The notes beneath the pieces are model-generated. The model saw only the letters and a program-made list of their open reading frames with translations. It made no database searches and was not told where the DNA came from. From contig CAKPPL010000036.1 in the NCBI GenBank assembly GCA_934177555.1, positions 1-11,540 of the forward strand: a stretch of 11,540 nucleotides of DNA. Direction: 5' to 3'. Below are positions 1 through 7,695 of the stretch, piece after piece. A program made the position numbers and the translations under genes. The DNA comes from an uncultured Clostridia bacterium. Its GTDB lineage: Bacteria; Bacillota; Clostridia; TANB77; CAG-508. The first letter of the stretch is position 1. Each line of letters starts with the position of its first letter.

Positions 1-77
1 TGGTGCTCCCACTAGGACTTGAACCTAGGACCCACCGGTTATGAGCCGGTTGCTCTGACCAACTGAGCTATGGGAGC
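1..77 (-). tRNA. tRNA with CAU anticodon (tRNA-Met, or tRNA-Ile2)
   Basis: The reverse complement folds as a full cloverleaf. The acceptor stem is GCTCCCA/TGGGAGC with discriminator A and an encoded CCA (positions 1-3). The D arm includes AGCTCAGTTGG. The anticodon stem is ACCGG/CCGGT around loop CTCATAA, with the anticodon at 41-43. The T arm is CTAGG-TTCAAGT-CCTAG. CAU is read as Met in the elongator tRNA, but also occurs in tRNA-Ile2, whose C34 is changed to lysidine by TilS so that it reads AUA. C4-G69 and C5-G68 in the acceptor stem resemble my recollection of Ile2 in E. coli and B. subtilis, and ATA is the dominant Ile codon in the neighbouring genes, so Ile2 is a serious alternative. 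A standard anticodon-based call would be tRNA-Met. The gene is complete at both ends and transcribed away from asnS. Confidence 0.95.
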
Positions 78-93
78 GTGTTTCCTTAACACG
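77..93 (-). repeat. Inverted repeat in the tRNA 5' leader
   Basis: CGTGTT (77-82) and AACACG (88-93) are perfect 6-bp inverted repeats around a 5-nt loop. The right arm begins about where transcription from the tRNA promoter should start. The left arm ends on base 77, which is G1 of the mature tRNA. The precursor could therefore form a small leader hairpin that includes the first tRNA base. The repeat is seen directly; the RNA structure and any effect on RNase P processing are inference. Confidence 0.5.
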
Positions 94-99
94 AGATTA

Positions 100-128
100 A
101 GTATAATCTATTTTAAGAAAAATGTCAA
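100..128 (-). promoter_or_regulatory. Sigma-A promoter of the tRNA gene
   Basis: Read on the minus strand there is a perfect -35 box TTGACA (128-123), a 17-nt spacer, and TATACT as -10 (105-100; one mismatch to TATAAT). Transcription would start near 93, about 16 nt before the tRNA. A/T tracts lie directly upstream of the -35 box and could act as an UP element. This is the best consensus promoter in the window, as expected for a stable RNA gene. Confidence 0.85.
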
Positions 129-137
129 TACTTTTTT

Positions 138-160
138 AAAAAAAATATTATATTTTTTTT
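138..160. repeat. All-A/T palindrome between divergent promoters
   Basis: AAAAAAAATA (138-147) and TATTTTTTTT (151-160) form a perfect 10-bp inverted repeat around TTA. It sits just upstream of the -35 box of the tRNA promoter on one side and of the likely asnS -35 on the other. A/T tracts here could bend DNA or bind the RNA polymerase alpha subunit from both directions. It has no G or C, so it is a poor intrinsic terminator. Low-complexity sequence is common in such a genome, so a chance origin is possible. Confidence 0.5.
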
Positions 161-190
161 ATTGTATTTTATTGTATTATATTGTATAAT
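161..190 (+). repeat. Three tandem 10-base repeats
   Basis: The units are ATTGTATTTT (161-170), ATTGTATTAT (171-180) and ATTGTATAAT (181-190). They share ATTGTAT and differ in the last three bases. The third unit contains the TATAAT box assigned to asnS and the first contains the likely -35. The array may have arisen by slippage. It places similar half-boxes at 10-bp spacing, on one face of the helix. Confidence 0.6.
162..190 (+). promoter_or_regulatory. Probable promoter of asnS and the downstream operon
   Basis: A perfect -10 box TATAAT is at 185-190. A weak -35 TTGTAT (162-167, three of six matches) lies 17 nt upstream. The start would fall near 197, giving a leader of about 40 nt before the asnS ATG at 238. 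That leader is too short for a T-box riboswitch. With no terminators visible downstream, this promoter may drive all genes through the signal peptidase. The -10 is convincing; the -35 is tentative. Confidence 0.6.
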
Positions 191-228
191 TTTTACATAA
201 CATGAAAGTGGCAGAAAATAGCCAGAAA

Positions 229-234
229 GAAGGA
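229..234 (+). promoter_or_regulatory. Ribosome binding site that fixes the asnS start
   Basis: GAAGGA lies 3 nt before the ATG at 238. The in-frame upstream ATG at 202 has no such site and lies only about 5 nt from the predicted transcription start. The 12 extra codons it would add do not resemble an AsnRS N-terminus, so 238 is preferred. Confidence 0.65.
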
Positions 235-237
235 AAA

Positions 238-1629
238 ATGAACAGAACAACAATTAAAAATTTATACAAAAATATAGATGATTATAAAAACAAAAAAATA
301 ATAATAGAAGGATGGGTAAAAACAGTTAGAGGTTCCAAAAACTTTGGATTTATAGAACTAAATGATGGAACATTCTTTAAAAACATACAAATAGTATTTA
401 CAGATAAGTTAGAAAATTTTGAAGAAATATCAAAATTAACAATAAGCTCATCAATAAAAATAGAAGGAATGGTTGTTATAACAGAAAATGCAAAACAACC
501 ATTTGAAATACAAGCACAAAAAATTGAAATAGAAAATTTGTGCCCAACAGAATATCCACTTCAAAAGAAAAGACACTCATTTGAATATTTAAGAACAATA
601 GCGCATTTGCGTCCAAGAACAAATACATTTAGTGCAGTATTTAGAGTAAGAAGTGTACTAAGTTTTGCAATACACAAATTTTTTCAAGAAAAAGGATTTG
701 TATATGTACATACACCAATACTAACATCAAGTGATGCAGAAGGTGCTGGAGAAATGTTTAATGTAAATTCATTTGATTTATCACAAATTCCACTAACAGA
801 ACAAGGAAAAGTAGATTATGCAAAAGATTTTTTTGGAAAACCAACACATCTTACAGTAAGTGGACAACTAAATGTAGAAACATATGCAACAGCATTTAAC
901 AATGTATATACATTTGGACCAACATTTCGAGCAGAAAATTCAAACACTGTAAAACATGCAGCAGAATTTTGGATGATAGAACCAGAAATATGTTTTGCAG
1001 ATTTAAGTGATGATATGGATTTAGCAGAAGAAATGATAAAATACATATTCAAATATGTTATAGAAAATTGTCCAGAAGAAATGGAATTTTTTAATAGTTT
1101 TATAGATAAAACATTATTAGAAAGATTAAATAATGTAATAAATTCTGATTTTGGAAGAATAACATATACAGAAGCAATAAAAGAATTAGAAAAAGTTAAT
1201 GACAAATTTGATTATAAAGTATCATGGGGAGTAGATTTACAAACAGAACATGAGAGATATTTATGTGAAAAAATATTTAAGAAACCAGTTTTTGTAACAG
1301 ATTATCCAGCAGGTATAAAAGCATTTTATATGAAACAAAATCCAGATGGAAAAACAGTTGCAGCAGCAGATTTACTAGTACCTGGAATTGGAGAGATAAT
1401 AGGAGGAAGTCAAAGAGAAGAAAACTATGATAAATTACTTTCTAGAATGAAAGAACTGAATATGAATATAGATGAATATAAATGGTATCTTGATTTAAGA
1501 AAATATGGAAGTGTTAATCATGCTGGATTTGGATTAGGATTTGAAAGAGCAATAATGTATTTAACAGGAATGCAAAATATAAGAGATGTAATACCATTCC
1601 CAAGAACACCAAAAAATTGTGATTTTTAA
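238..1629 (+). CDS. asnS: Asparaginyl-tRNA synthetase
   Basis: This cytoplasmic class IIb aminoacyl-tRNA synthetase charges tRNA-Asn with asparagine using ATP. From ATG 238 it has 463 residues, close to the usual bacterial AsnRS length. An N-terminal OB-fold anticodon-binding domain covers roughly residues 17-100 ([21 protein letters not shown]). The conserved HLRPRT segment is near residue 123-128. Class II motif 2 contains FRAENS with Arg at 231. Motif 3 is GLGFERA at 432-438 with its Arg at 437. The C-terminus ends in [10 protein letters not shown], typical of AsnRS rather than AspRS, which is also longer. An in-frame ATG at 202 would add 12 residues but lacks a ribosome binding site. hydC begins 17 nt downstream with no terminator, so asnS appears to be the first gene of a hydrogenase/isoprenoid operon, which is an unusual partner set. 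Confidence 0.96.
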   Translation: MNRTTIKNLYKNIDDYKNKKIIIEGWVKTVRGSKNFGFIELNDGTFFKNIQIVFTDKLENFEEISKLTISSSIKIEGMVVITENAKQPFEIQAQKIEIENLCPTEYPLQKKRHSFEYLRTIAHLRPRTNTFSAVFRVRSVLSFAIHKFFQEKGFVYVHTPILTSSDAEGAGEMFNVNSFDLSQIPLTEQGKVDYAKDFFGKPTHLTVSGQLNVETYATAFNNVYTFGPTFRAENSNTVKHAAEFWMIEPEICFADLSDDMDLAEEMIKYIFKYVIENCPEEMEFFNSFIDKTLLERLNNVINSDFGRITYTEAIKELEKVNDKFDYKVSWGVDLQTEHERYLCEKIFKKPVFVTDYPAGIKAFYMKQNPDGKTVAAADLLVPGIGEIIGGSQREENYDKLLSRMKELNMNIDEYKWYLDLRKYGSVNHAGFGLGFERAIMYLTGMQNIRDVIPFPRTPKNCDF

Positions 1630-1646
1630 TAGAAAAGAGGTTACAT

Positions 1647-2147
1647 ATGGAAAAAACAATAAATTGTGAATGTAATAAAAAAGACAAATTTTTAGAAGAA
1701 TTATGTCAGAAATATCAACCTATAAAAGATAATTTAATACAAATGTTAAATGAAGTTCAAGAACACTATGGTTATATAACAACAAATGCACAACAAATAT
1801 TATCAGAATATTTGAATATTCCAATGGCAGAAATATATGGAGTAGTAACATTTTATTCAAGATTTACATTAAAGCCAAAGGGAAAATACAATATAGCAGT
1901 ATGTTTAGGGACAGCATGTTATGTTAAAGGTTCACAAAAAATAATGGATAGACTAAAAGACAGATTAAAAATAGAACCAGGAGAAACAACAAAAGATGGT
2001 ATGTTTTCAATAGAAGAAACAAGATGTGTAGGAGCATGTGGATTAGCACCAGTATTTACAGTAAATGGAGAAGTACATGGAAAAGCTACTGTAAAAATGT
2101 TAGACGAAGTCTTAGATAATCTAGAAAAAAATAATAATCTTATTTAA
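1647..2147 (+). CDS. hydC: [FeFe] hydrogenase subunit HydC (NuoE-like, [2Fe-2S])
   Basis: This is the NuoE/24-kDa-type subunit of a soluble NADH-linked [FeFe] hydrogenase (166 residues, normal size). An N-terminal helical bundle (about residues 10-70, with EHYGYI and GVVTFYSRF) precedes a thioredoxin-like domain. Four Cys ligands for one [2Fe-2S] cluster are at C86, C91, C127 and C131 (C-x4-C and C-x3-C, in LGTACY and RCVGACGLAP). In this family the subunit pairs with the NuoF-like flavoprotein encoded next and carries electrons near the FMN. The start has AGAGG at 1636-1640, 6 nt upstream of the ATG. Gene order hydC-hydB-hydA is that of Thermotoga-type HydABC operons. An isolated NuoE of complex I is excluded because hydB and hydA follow directly. 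Confidence 0.93.
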   Translation: MEKTINCECNKKDKFLEELCQKYQPIKDNLIQMLNEVQEHYGYITTNAQQILSEYLNIPMAEIYGVVTFYSRFTLKPKGKYNIAVCLGTACYVKGSQKIMDRLKDRLKIEPGETTKDGMFSIEETRCVGACGLAPVFTVNGEVHGKATVKMLDEVLDNLEKNNNLI

Positions 2148-2162
2148 GAGAGGAATGATAAA

Positions 2163-4022
2163 ATGAAAACACTCGAAGAAATACCTCAAATAAGAAAAGA
2201 AAAAAATAAAGAATTAAATTTAAGAATAAATACAAAAGCAGATACAAGAGAAAAACATATACTAGTATGTCATGGAACAGGATGTACTTCATCAAAATCA
2301 CCAGAAATATTAGAAAATTTAAGAAAAATTATAAAAGAAAAAGATATTAAAAATGTAAGAGTAATAATGACAGGATGTTTTGGCTTGTGTGCAAAAGGAC
2401 CAATAGTAATAATAAGACCAGAAGACACATTTTATTCAAATGTAAAACCAGAAGACTGTGAAGAAATAATACAAACACATATAATAGAAGGAAAAAGAGT
2501 AGAAAGACTATTATGCAAAGATATTGATGGAAAAATAGTAAATAGTCTAGATGAATTAAATTTCTATAAAAAACAAAAAAGAATTGCACTAAAAAATTGT
2601 GGAATAATAAATCCGGAAGATATTGATGAATACATAGCATTTGATGGATATAAAGCATTAGAAATAGTTTTAAAAAATATGACTCCAAATGATGTAATAG
2701 AAACTATAAAAGAATCAGGCCTAAGAGGACGTGGAGGAGCAGGATTCCCAACAGGTAAGAAATGGGAGCTAACCAAAAGTTATGAATCAGAGCAAAAATA
2801 TGTAGTATGTAATGCAGATGAAGGAGATCCAGGAGCATTTATGGATAGAAGCATATTAGAAGGAGACCCACATTCTGTATTAGAATCAATGATAATTGCA
2901 GGTTATGCAATAGGAGCAAACAAAGGATATATATATGTAAGAGCAGAATATCCAATAGCAGTAAAAAGATTTCAAAAAGCAATAGATCAAGCAAGAGAGT
3001 ATGGAATACTTGGAAAAAATATATTTAATACACAATTTGATTTTGACGTAGAAATTCGTTTAGGCGCAGGAGCATTTGTGTGTGGAGAAGAAACAGCATT
3101 ATTAGAATCAATAGAAGGAAAACGTGGGCAACCACGAGTAAAACCACCATATCCAGCAGAAAAAGGATTATGGGGAAAACCAACATTAATAAATAATGTA
3201 GAAACATTTGCAAATGTAACAAGAATAATATTAAATGGAGCAAAATGGTATTCATCAATAGGAACAGAAAATTCAAAAGGAACAAAAGTATTTGCTTTAG
3301 GAGGAAATGTTAATAATATAGGATTAGTAGAAGTTCCAATGGGAACAACATTAAGAGAAATTGTATTTGACATAGGTGGTGGAATACCAAATGGAAGACA
3401 ATTCAAAGCTGCACAAACAGGAGGACCATCAGGAGGATGTATACCAGCAGAACATTTAGATACACCAATAGATTATGAATCTTTAAAAACAATAGGTTCA
3501 ATGATGGGATCTGGTGGATTAATAGTAATGGATGATACAAAATGTATGGTATGTTTAGCTAAATTTTATTTAGAATTTACTGTTAGTGAAAGCTGTGGAA
3601 AATGTACACCATGCAGAATTGGAACAAAAAGAATGCTAGAATTATTAGAAAAATTATGCTCAGGAGAAGGTTCAGAATATGATATATATAAACTAGAAAG
3701 ACTAGCAGTAAATATACAAAAAGCAAGTATTTGTGGATTAGGTCAAAGTGCACCAAACCCAGTAATAAGTACATTAAAATACTTTAGAGAAGAATTTAGA
3801 CAACATGCAATAGAAAAAGAATGTAAAACATTAGAATGTAAAGCTTTATCAAAAATCACAATAGATTCTGAAAAATGTAAAGGATGTGGATTATGTCAAA
3901 AACATTGCCCAGTTAAAGCAATAGAAGGAGAACAAAGAGAAAAAAGAACTATAAATCAAGAAAAGTGTATAAAATGTGGAACTTGTATTTCAACATGTCC
4001 TTTTCATGCAATAGGAAACTAG
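2163..4022 (+). CDS. hydB: [FeFe] hydrogenase flavoprotein subunit HydB (NuoF-like, NADH/FMN)
   Basis: The 619-residue NADH/FMN subunit of the hydrogenase. Domains in order: an N-terminal thioredoxin-like [2Fe-2S] domain with C36, C41, C72 and C76; the NuoF core with the Gly-rich GLRGRGGAGFPTGKKW (from residue 186), the flavin-site ADEGDPGAF (218-226) and GAGAFVCGEETAL; a [4Fe-4S] site from SCGKCTPC (C478, C481, C484) plus C524 in SICGLGQ; and a C-terminal bacterial ferredoxin domain with two C-x2-C-x2-C-x3-C sets (C572/575/578/582 and C602/605/608/612). All Cys ligands are present. The first domain corresponds to the separate HndB protein of Desulfovibrio Hnd enzymes, here fused. In related enzymes this is the flavin subunit where bifurcation between NAD and ferredoxin is centred; whether this enzyme bifurcates cannot be read from sequence. 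GAGAGG lies 9 nt before the ATG. Confidence 0.94.
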   Translation: MKTLEEIPQIRKEKNKELNLRINTKADTREKHILVCHGTGCTSSKSPEILENLRKIIKEKDIKNVRVIMTGCFGLCAKGPIVIIRPEDTFYSNVKPEDCEEIIQTHIIEGKRVERLLCKDIDGKIVNSLDELNFYKKQKRIALKNCGIINPEDIDEYIAFDGYKALEIVLKNMTPNDVIETIKESGLRGRGGAGFPTGKKWELTKSYESEQKYVVCNADEGDPGAFMDRSILEGDPHSVLESMIIAGYAIGANKGYIYVRAEYPIAVKRFQKAIDQAREYGILGKNIFNTQFDFDVEIRLGAGAFVCGEETALLESIEGKRGQPRVKPPYPAEKGLWGKPTLINNVETFANVTRIILNGAKWYSSIGTENSKGTKVFALGGNVNNIGLVEVPMGTTLREIVFDIGGGIPNGRQFKAAQTGGPSGGCIPAEHLDTPIDYESLKTIGSMMGSGGLIVMDDTKCMVCLAKFYLEFTVSESCGKCTPCRIGTKRMLELLEKLCSGEGSEYDIYKLERLAVNIQKASICGLGQSAPNPVISTLKYFREEFRQHAIEKECKTLECKALSKITIDSEKCKGCGLCQKHCPVKAIEGEQREKRTINQEKCIKCGTCISTCPFHAIGN

Positions 4023-4039
4023 TATAGGAGGAAAAAATA

Positions 4040-5800
4040 ATGGATAAAAGCTTAGTATCACTAAAGATAGATGGAATAGAAATAACAGTACCAAAAGGAA
4101 CAACAATATTAGAAGCAGCAAAAGAAGCTGGAATAGATATACCAACGTTATGTTTTTTGAAAGATATAAATGAAGTTGGAGATTGTAGAATGTGTATAGT
4201 TGAAGTAGAAGGAAGAAGAGGATTTGCAACATCATGTATACAAACAGTAGAAGAAGGAATGGTAGTACACACACATACACCAAATATTTTGGAAGCAAGA
4301 CATGTAATACTTGACTTAATAATATCAAACCATGCCAAAGATTGTTTAACTTGTACACGTTCTGGAAATTGTGAACTTCAAACACTTGCTGTAAAATTCA
4401 ATGTATTAAATGTAGAATTTCCAGGAGAAGTAACAAAACATAAAATTGATGATTTATCTCCATCAATAGTAAGAGATTTTAATAAATGCATATTATGTAG
4501 AAGATGTGTAGCAGCATGTAAAAATGTTCAAAAAATAGGAGCAATAGATTGTATAAATAGAGGGTTTGAATCATGTATATCTACAGTTGGAGATCATAGT
4601 TTAAATGACGTAAATTGCACAAATTGTGGGCAATGTATTGAAGCATGTCCAACAGGAGCATTACATGAAAAAGAAACAATAAATGATGTATGGGTTAAAT
4701 TAAAAGATCCAGAATCATATGTAGTAGTTCAAACAGCACCAGCAGTTAGAGTGGCATTAGGTGAAGAATTTGGAATGCCTATTGGAACAAATGTTACAGG
4801 AAAAATGGTAACAGCATTAAAAAGATTAGGCTTTAATAAAGTATTTGATACAAATACAGGAGCAGATATAACAATAGTAGAAGAAGCAAATGAATTTATT
4901 GAAAGACTACAAGAAAATGATAATTTACCACTGATAACATCATGTTCGCCAGGATGGGTAAAATACATAGAAATGAATTATCCAGAATTATTACCACATT
5001 TATCAACTTGTAAATCACCACACCAAATGTTTGGGGCATTAATAAAAACATATTTTGCAAAAAAAGAAGGAATTGATCCAAAAAAAATATATGTAGTATC
5101 AGTAATGCCTTGTATTGCAAAAAAATATGAAAGACAAAGACCAGAAATGAAAAATGAAGGACTATATGATGTAGATAATGTAATAACAACAAGAGAATTA
5201 TCAAGAATGATAAAACAAGCTAATATCGAATTTGAAAAATTAGAAGACAGTGTTTTTGATAATCCAATGGGAGAAGCAACAGGAGCAGGAGCAATATTTG
5301 GCACAACAGGTGGAGTTATGGAAGCAGCACTGAGAACGGCACAAGATAAACTAACAGGAAAAGAACTAGATAAAATCAATTTTGAACAAGTTCGTGGTGG
5401 AGATGGAATAAAAAGAGCAACAGTAAATATTAATGGAAAAGATATAAAAGTTGTTGCAGCAAGTGGACTTGCAAATGCACAAAAAATAATGGAAGAAATC
5501 AAATCAGGTAAAGTAGATTACCAATTTGTTGAAATAATGGCATGTCCAGGAGGATGTGTAATGGGTGGAGGTCAACCAATCAAAAGCTCGAAAATAAGAA
5601 GAGAAATAGATGTAAGAAAACTTAGAGCAGATTCCTTATATTCAATAGATGAAAAAAGTGTAATTAGAAAATCACATGAAAATCCTGTGATAAAACAAAT
5701 ATATGAAGAATATTTAGAAGAACCAGGTAGTTATAGAGCACATAAATTATTACACACACAATATACAGAAAGAAAAAAATATAATTTAGAAAATGAATAA
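4040..5800 (+). CDS. hydA: [FeFe] hydrogenase catalytic subunit HydA (group A3-like)
   Basis: The catalytic subunit (586 residues) interconverts protons and H2. N-terminal [2Fe-2S] ferredoxin domain: C38, C49, C52, C66. His-containing [4Fe-4S] site: H98, C102, C105, C111. Two further [4Fe-4S] clusters: C150/153/156/160 and C193/196/199/203. The H-cluster domain follows: L1 is TSCSPGW, L2 is MPCIAKKYE (C358), L3 is MACPGGCVMGGGQP (C502, C506). A C-terminal small-subunit-like domain follows. Measured against Clostridium pasteurianum CpI (ligands C300, C355, C499, C503) the offset is a constant +3, so the residue matching C300 is Ser303, while C302 matches the proton-transfer Cys299. That substitution is notable. 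There is no extra C-terminal cluster domain, unlike the longer Thermotoga HydA. The start follows an AGGAGG-type site. Maturation needs HydE, HydF and HydG, not encoded here. Confidence 0.94.
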   Translation: MDKSLVSLKIDGIEITVPKGTTILEAAKEAGIDIPTLCFLKDINEVGDCRMCIVEVEGRRGFATSCIQTVEEGMVVHTHTPNILEARHVILDLIISNHAKDCLTCTRSGNCELQTLAVKFNVLNVEFPGEVTKHKIDDLSPSIVRDFNKCILCRRCVAACKNVQKIGAIDCINRGFESCISTVGDHSLNDVNCTNCGQCIEACPTGALHEKETINDVWVKLKDPESYVVVQTAPAVRVALGEEFGMPIGTNVTGKMVTALKRLGFNKVFDTNTGADITIVEEANEFIERLQENDNLPLITSCSPGWVKYIEMNYPELLPHLSTCKSPHQMFGALIKTYFAKKEGIDPKKIYVVSVMPCIAKKYERQRPEMKNEGLYDVDNVITTRELSRMIKQANIEFEKLEDSVFDNPMGEATGAGAIFGTTGGVMEAALRTAQDKLTGKELDKINFEQVRGGDGIKRATVNINGKDIKVVAASGLANAQKIMEEIKSGKVDYQFVEIMACPGGCVMGGGQPIKSSKIRREIDVRKLRADSLYSIDEKSVIRKSHENPVIKQIYEEYLEEPGSYRAHKLLHTQYTERKKYNLENE

Positions 5801-5823
5801 TATATATTAAAAGAGGGAGTAAA

Positions 5824-7695
5824 ATGTTAGAAAAAATAAATGCACCAGAAGACTTAAAAAAATTAACACTAAAGGAAAAAGAAGAACTAGCAAAAGAAAT
5901 AAGAGAATATATATTAAAAGTAGTGTCAGAAAATGGAGGACATTTAGCTTCAAATTTAGGCGTTGTAGAATTAACAATAGCTCTACATTCAATATTTGAT
6001 GTTCCAAAAGATAAAATAGTATGGGATGTAGGACATCAGACATATGTGCATAAAATTATAACAGGACGTAGAGAAGAATTAAAAAATATAAGAAAACTAA
6101 ATGGAATTGCAGGTTTTCCAAAAACAAAAGAATCACCAGCTGATTGTTTTAATACAGGTCATAGTAGTACATCAATATCTGCAGCACTAGGAATGGCAAG
6201 AGCAAGAGATTTAAAAAAAGAAGATAATTCTGTTATTGCAGTAATTGGTGATGGAGCTTTAACAGGAGGAATGGCATTAGAAGCATTAAATGATGCAGGA
6301 TATAGCAAATGTAAGATGACAGTTATATTAAATGACAATGAAATGAGCATTTCTCCTAATGTTGGAGGACTTAATAAATTTTTAGGAAAACTAAGAACTA
6401 AAAAACTATATACAAGAACAAATAATTTAATAAAAAGAAGAATGAATAGAATTCCAGTGGTTGGAAAACCAATGGTAAAAATAATTCAAAAAATAAAAAG
6501 ATCAATAAAACAATTAGTAATATCAAAAATGTTTTTTGAAGATATAGGGTTTACATATTTAGGACCAGTAGATGGGCATAATATAGAAAAACTAGAAAGT
6601 GTATTAACAATTAGTAAAGAAGTAAAAGGACCAGTACTAATACATGTATTAACTAAAAAAGGAAAAGGTTATGAAATAGCAGAAAAAAATCCAGACAAAT
6701 ATCATGCAACATCACCATTTGATATAGAAACAGGAGAACCTAAAAAAGCAAAAAGTAAAGACTATTCAAAAGTATTTGGAGATAAAATAGTAGAATTAGC
6801 TCAGAAAAATGATAAAATAGTAGCAATAACAGCATCAATGACAGATGGAACAGGATTAACAAAATTCAAAAAAGAATTTCCAAAAAGATTTTTTGATATA
6901 GGAATTGCAGAACAGCATGCTTTAACATTAGCAGCAGGAATGGCAATAGAGGGAATGATACCAGTAGTACCAATATATTCATCATTTTATCAAAGAGGAT
7001 ATGACCAAGTAATACATGATATAGCAATGCAAAATTTACCTGTTATTATGTGTGTTGACAGAGCAGGAATTGTAGGTGCAGATGGTGAAACACATCAAGG
7101 AACACTTGATATGGCATTTTTTAGATTAGTACCCAATTTGACAATTATGGCACCAAAAGACTTTAAAGAATTTGAAGACATGCTAGAATTTGCAGTAAAT
7201 CTAAAAAAACCTGTTGTTATAAGATATCCAAGAGGTGGAGAAGATTCAAAAATAAAATTTGAACAACATTCAAAAATTAAAAATGGACAAGCAGAAATAT
7301 TAAAAAAAGGAAAAGATATTACAATTATAGCTATTGGAAAAATGGTTGCAAAAGCACAATATATTGCAGAAAAATTAGAAACACAAAATATAAATGCTGA
7401 AATAATAAATGCAAGATTTTTAAAACCATTAGATGAAAATAAAATAAAAGAAAGTATACAAAAAACAAAAAGAGTAATAACAATCGAAGATGGAACAAAA
7501 ATTAATGGATTAGGAACAGCTATTGAAGAACTAATTGTAAAAAATAATATAGAAAATGTAAAATTAGATATATTTGCATATCCAGATGAATTCATAACAC
7601 ATGGTAGTGTAGATGAATTAGAAAAAATTTATGGATTAAATAATGATGATATTTTATCTAAAATAATTAAAGGAGATAAAAAACAAAATGGATAA
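5824..7695 (+). CDS. dxs: 1-deoxy-D-xylulose-5-phosphate synthase
   Basis: This TPP-dependent enzyme condenses pyruvate and glyceraldehyde 3-phosphate to DXP, the entry step of the MEP isoprenoid pathway, with a branch to thiamine and pyridoxal. Its 623 residues match the usual length. Visible motifs: GHQTYVHKIITGR (from 70; H71), the TPP/Mg-binding GDGALTGG (142-149) followed by LNDNEMSI (169-176, N172), DGHN with H252, the catalytic Glu in GIAEQHA (E363), and YSSFYQRGYDQ and DRAGIVGADGETHQG in the pyrimidine-binding domain. A transketolase C-terminal domain completes it. A strong AGAGGGAG site (5812-5819) precedes the ATG. It begins 23 nt after hydA, and its last 8 nt overlap the next gene, so it appears co-transcribed with the hydrogenase upstream and coupled to the membrane gene downstream. 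Confidence 0.96.
   Translation: MLEKINAPEDLKKLTLKEKEELAKEIREYILKVVSENGGHLASNLGVVELTIALHSIFDVPKDKIVWDVGHQTYVHKIITGRREELKNIRKLNGIAGFPKTKESPADCFNTGHSSTSISAALGMARARDLKKEDNSVIAVIGDGALTGGMALEALNDAGYSKCKMTVILNDNEMSISPNVGGLNKFLGKLRTKKLYTRTNNLIKRRMNRIPVVGKPMVKIIQKIKRSIKQLVISKMFFEDIGFTYLGPVDGHNIEKLESVLTISKEVKGPVLIHVLTKKGKGYEIAEKNPDKYHATSPFDIETGEPKKAKSKDYSKVFGDKIVELAQKNDKIVAITASMTDGTGLTKFKKEFPKRFFDIGIAEQHALTLAAGMAIEGMIPVVPIYSSFYQRGYDQVIHDIAMQNLPVIMCVDRAGIVGADGETHQGTLDMAFFRLVPNLTIMAPKDFKEFEDMLEFAVNLKKPVVIRYPRGGEDSKIKFEQHSKIKNGQAEILKKGKDITIIAIGKMVAKAQYIAEKLETQNINAEIINARFLKPLDENKIKESIQKTKRVITIEDGTKINGLGTAIEELIVKNNIENVKLDIFAYPDEFITHGSVDELEKIYGLNNDDILSKIIKGDKKQNG
7669..7676 (+). promoter_or_regulatory. Ribosome binding site of the YihY gene, inside dxs
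   Basis: AAAGGAGA lies within the last codons of dxs, 11 nt before the ATG at 7688. It supports that start even though the start overlaps the dxs stop codon. The spacing is somewhat long, consistent with coupling to ribosomes finishing dxs. Confidence 0.6.

Noticed and set aside
202..237. In-frame upstream ATG extending AsnRS by 12 residues
   Set aside because: No ribosome binding site, only about 5 nt from the predicted transcription start, and the added residues do not look like an AsnRS N-terminus. GAAGGA before 238 decides the start.
191..237. T-box or other riboswitch upstream of asnS
   Set aside because: The leader is about 40 nt with no stem-loops or T-box sequence.
5780..5785. TATAAT near the end of hydA as an internal promoter for dxs
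   Set aside because: No acceptable -35 at 16-18 nt spacing, and the string is explained by coding Tyr-Asn in an A/T-rich gene.
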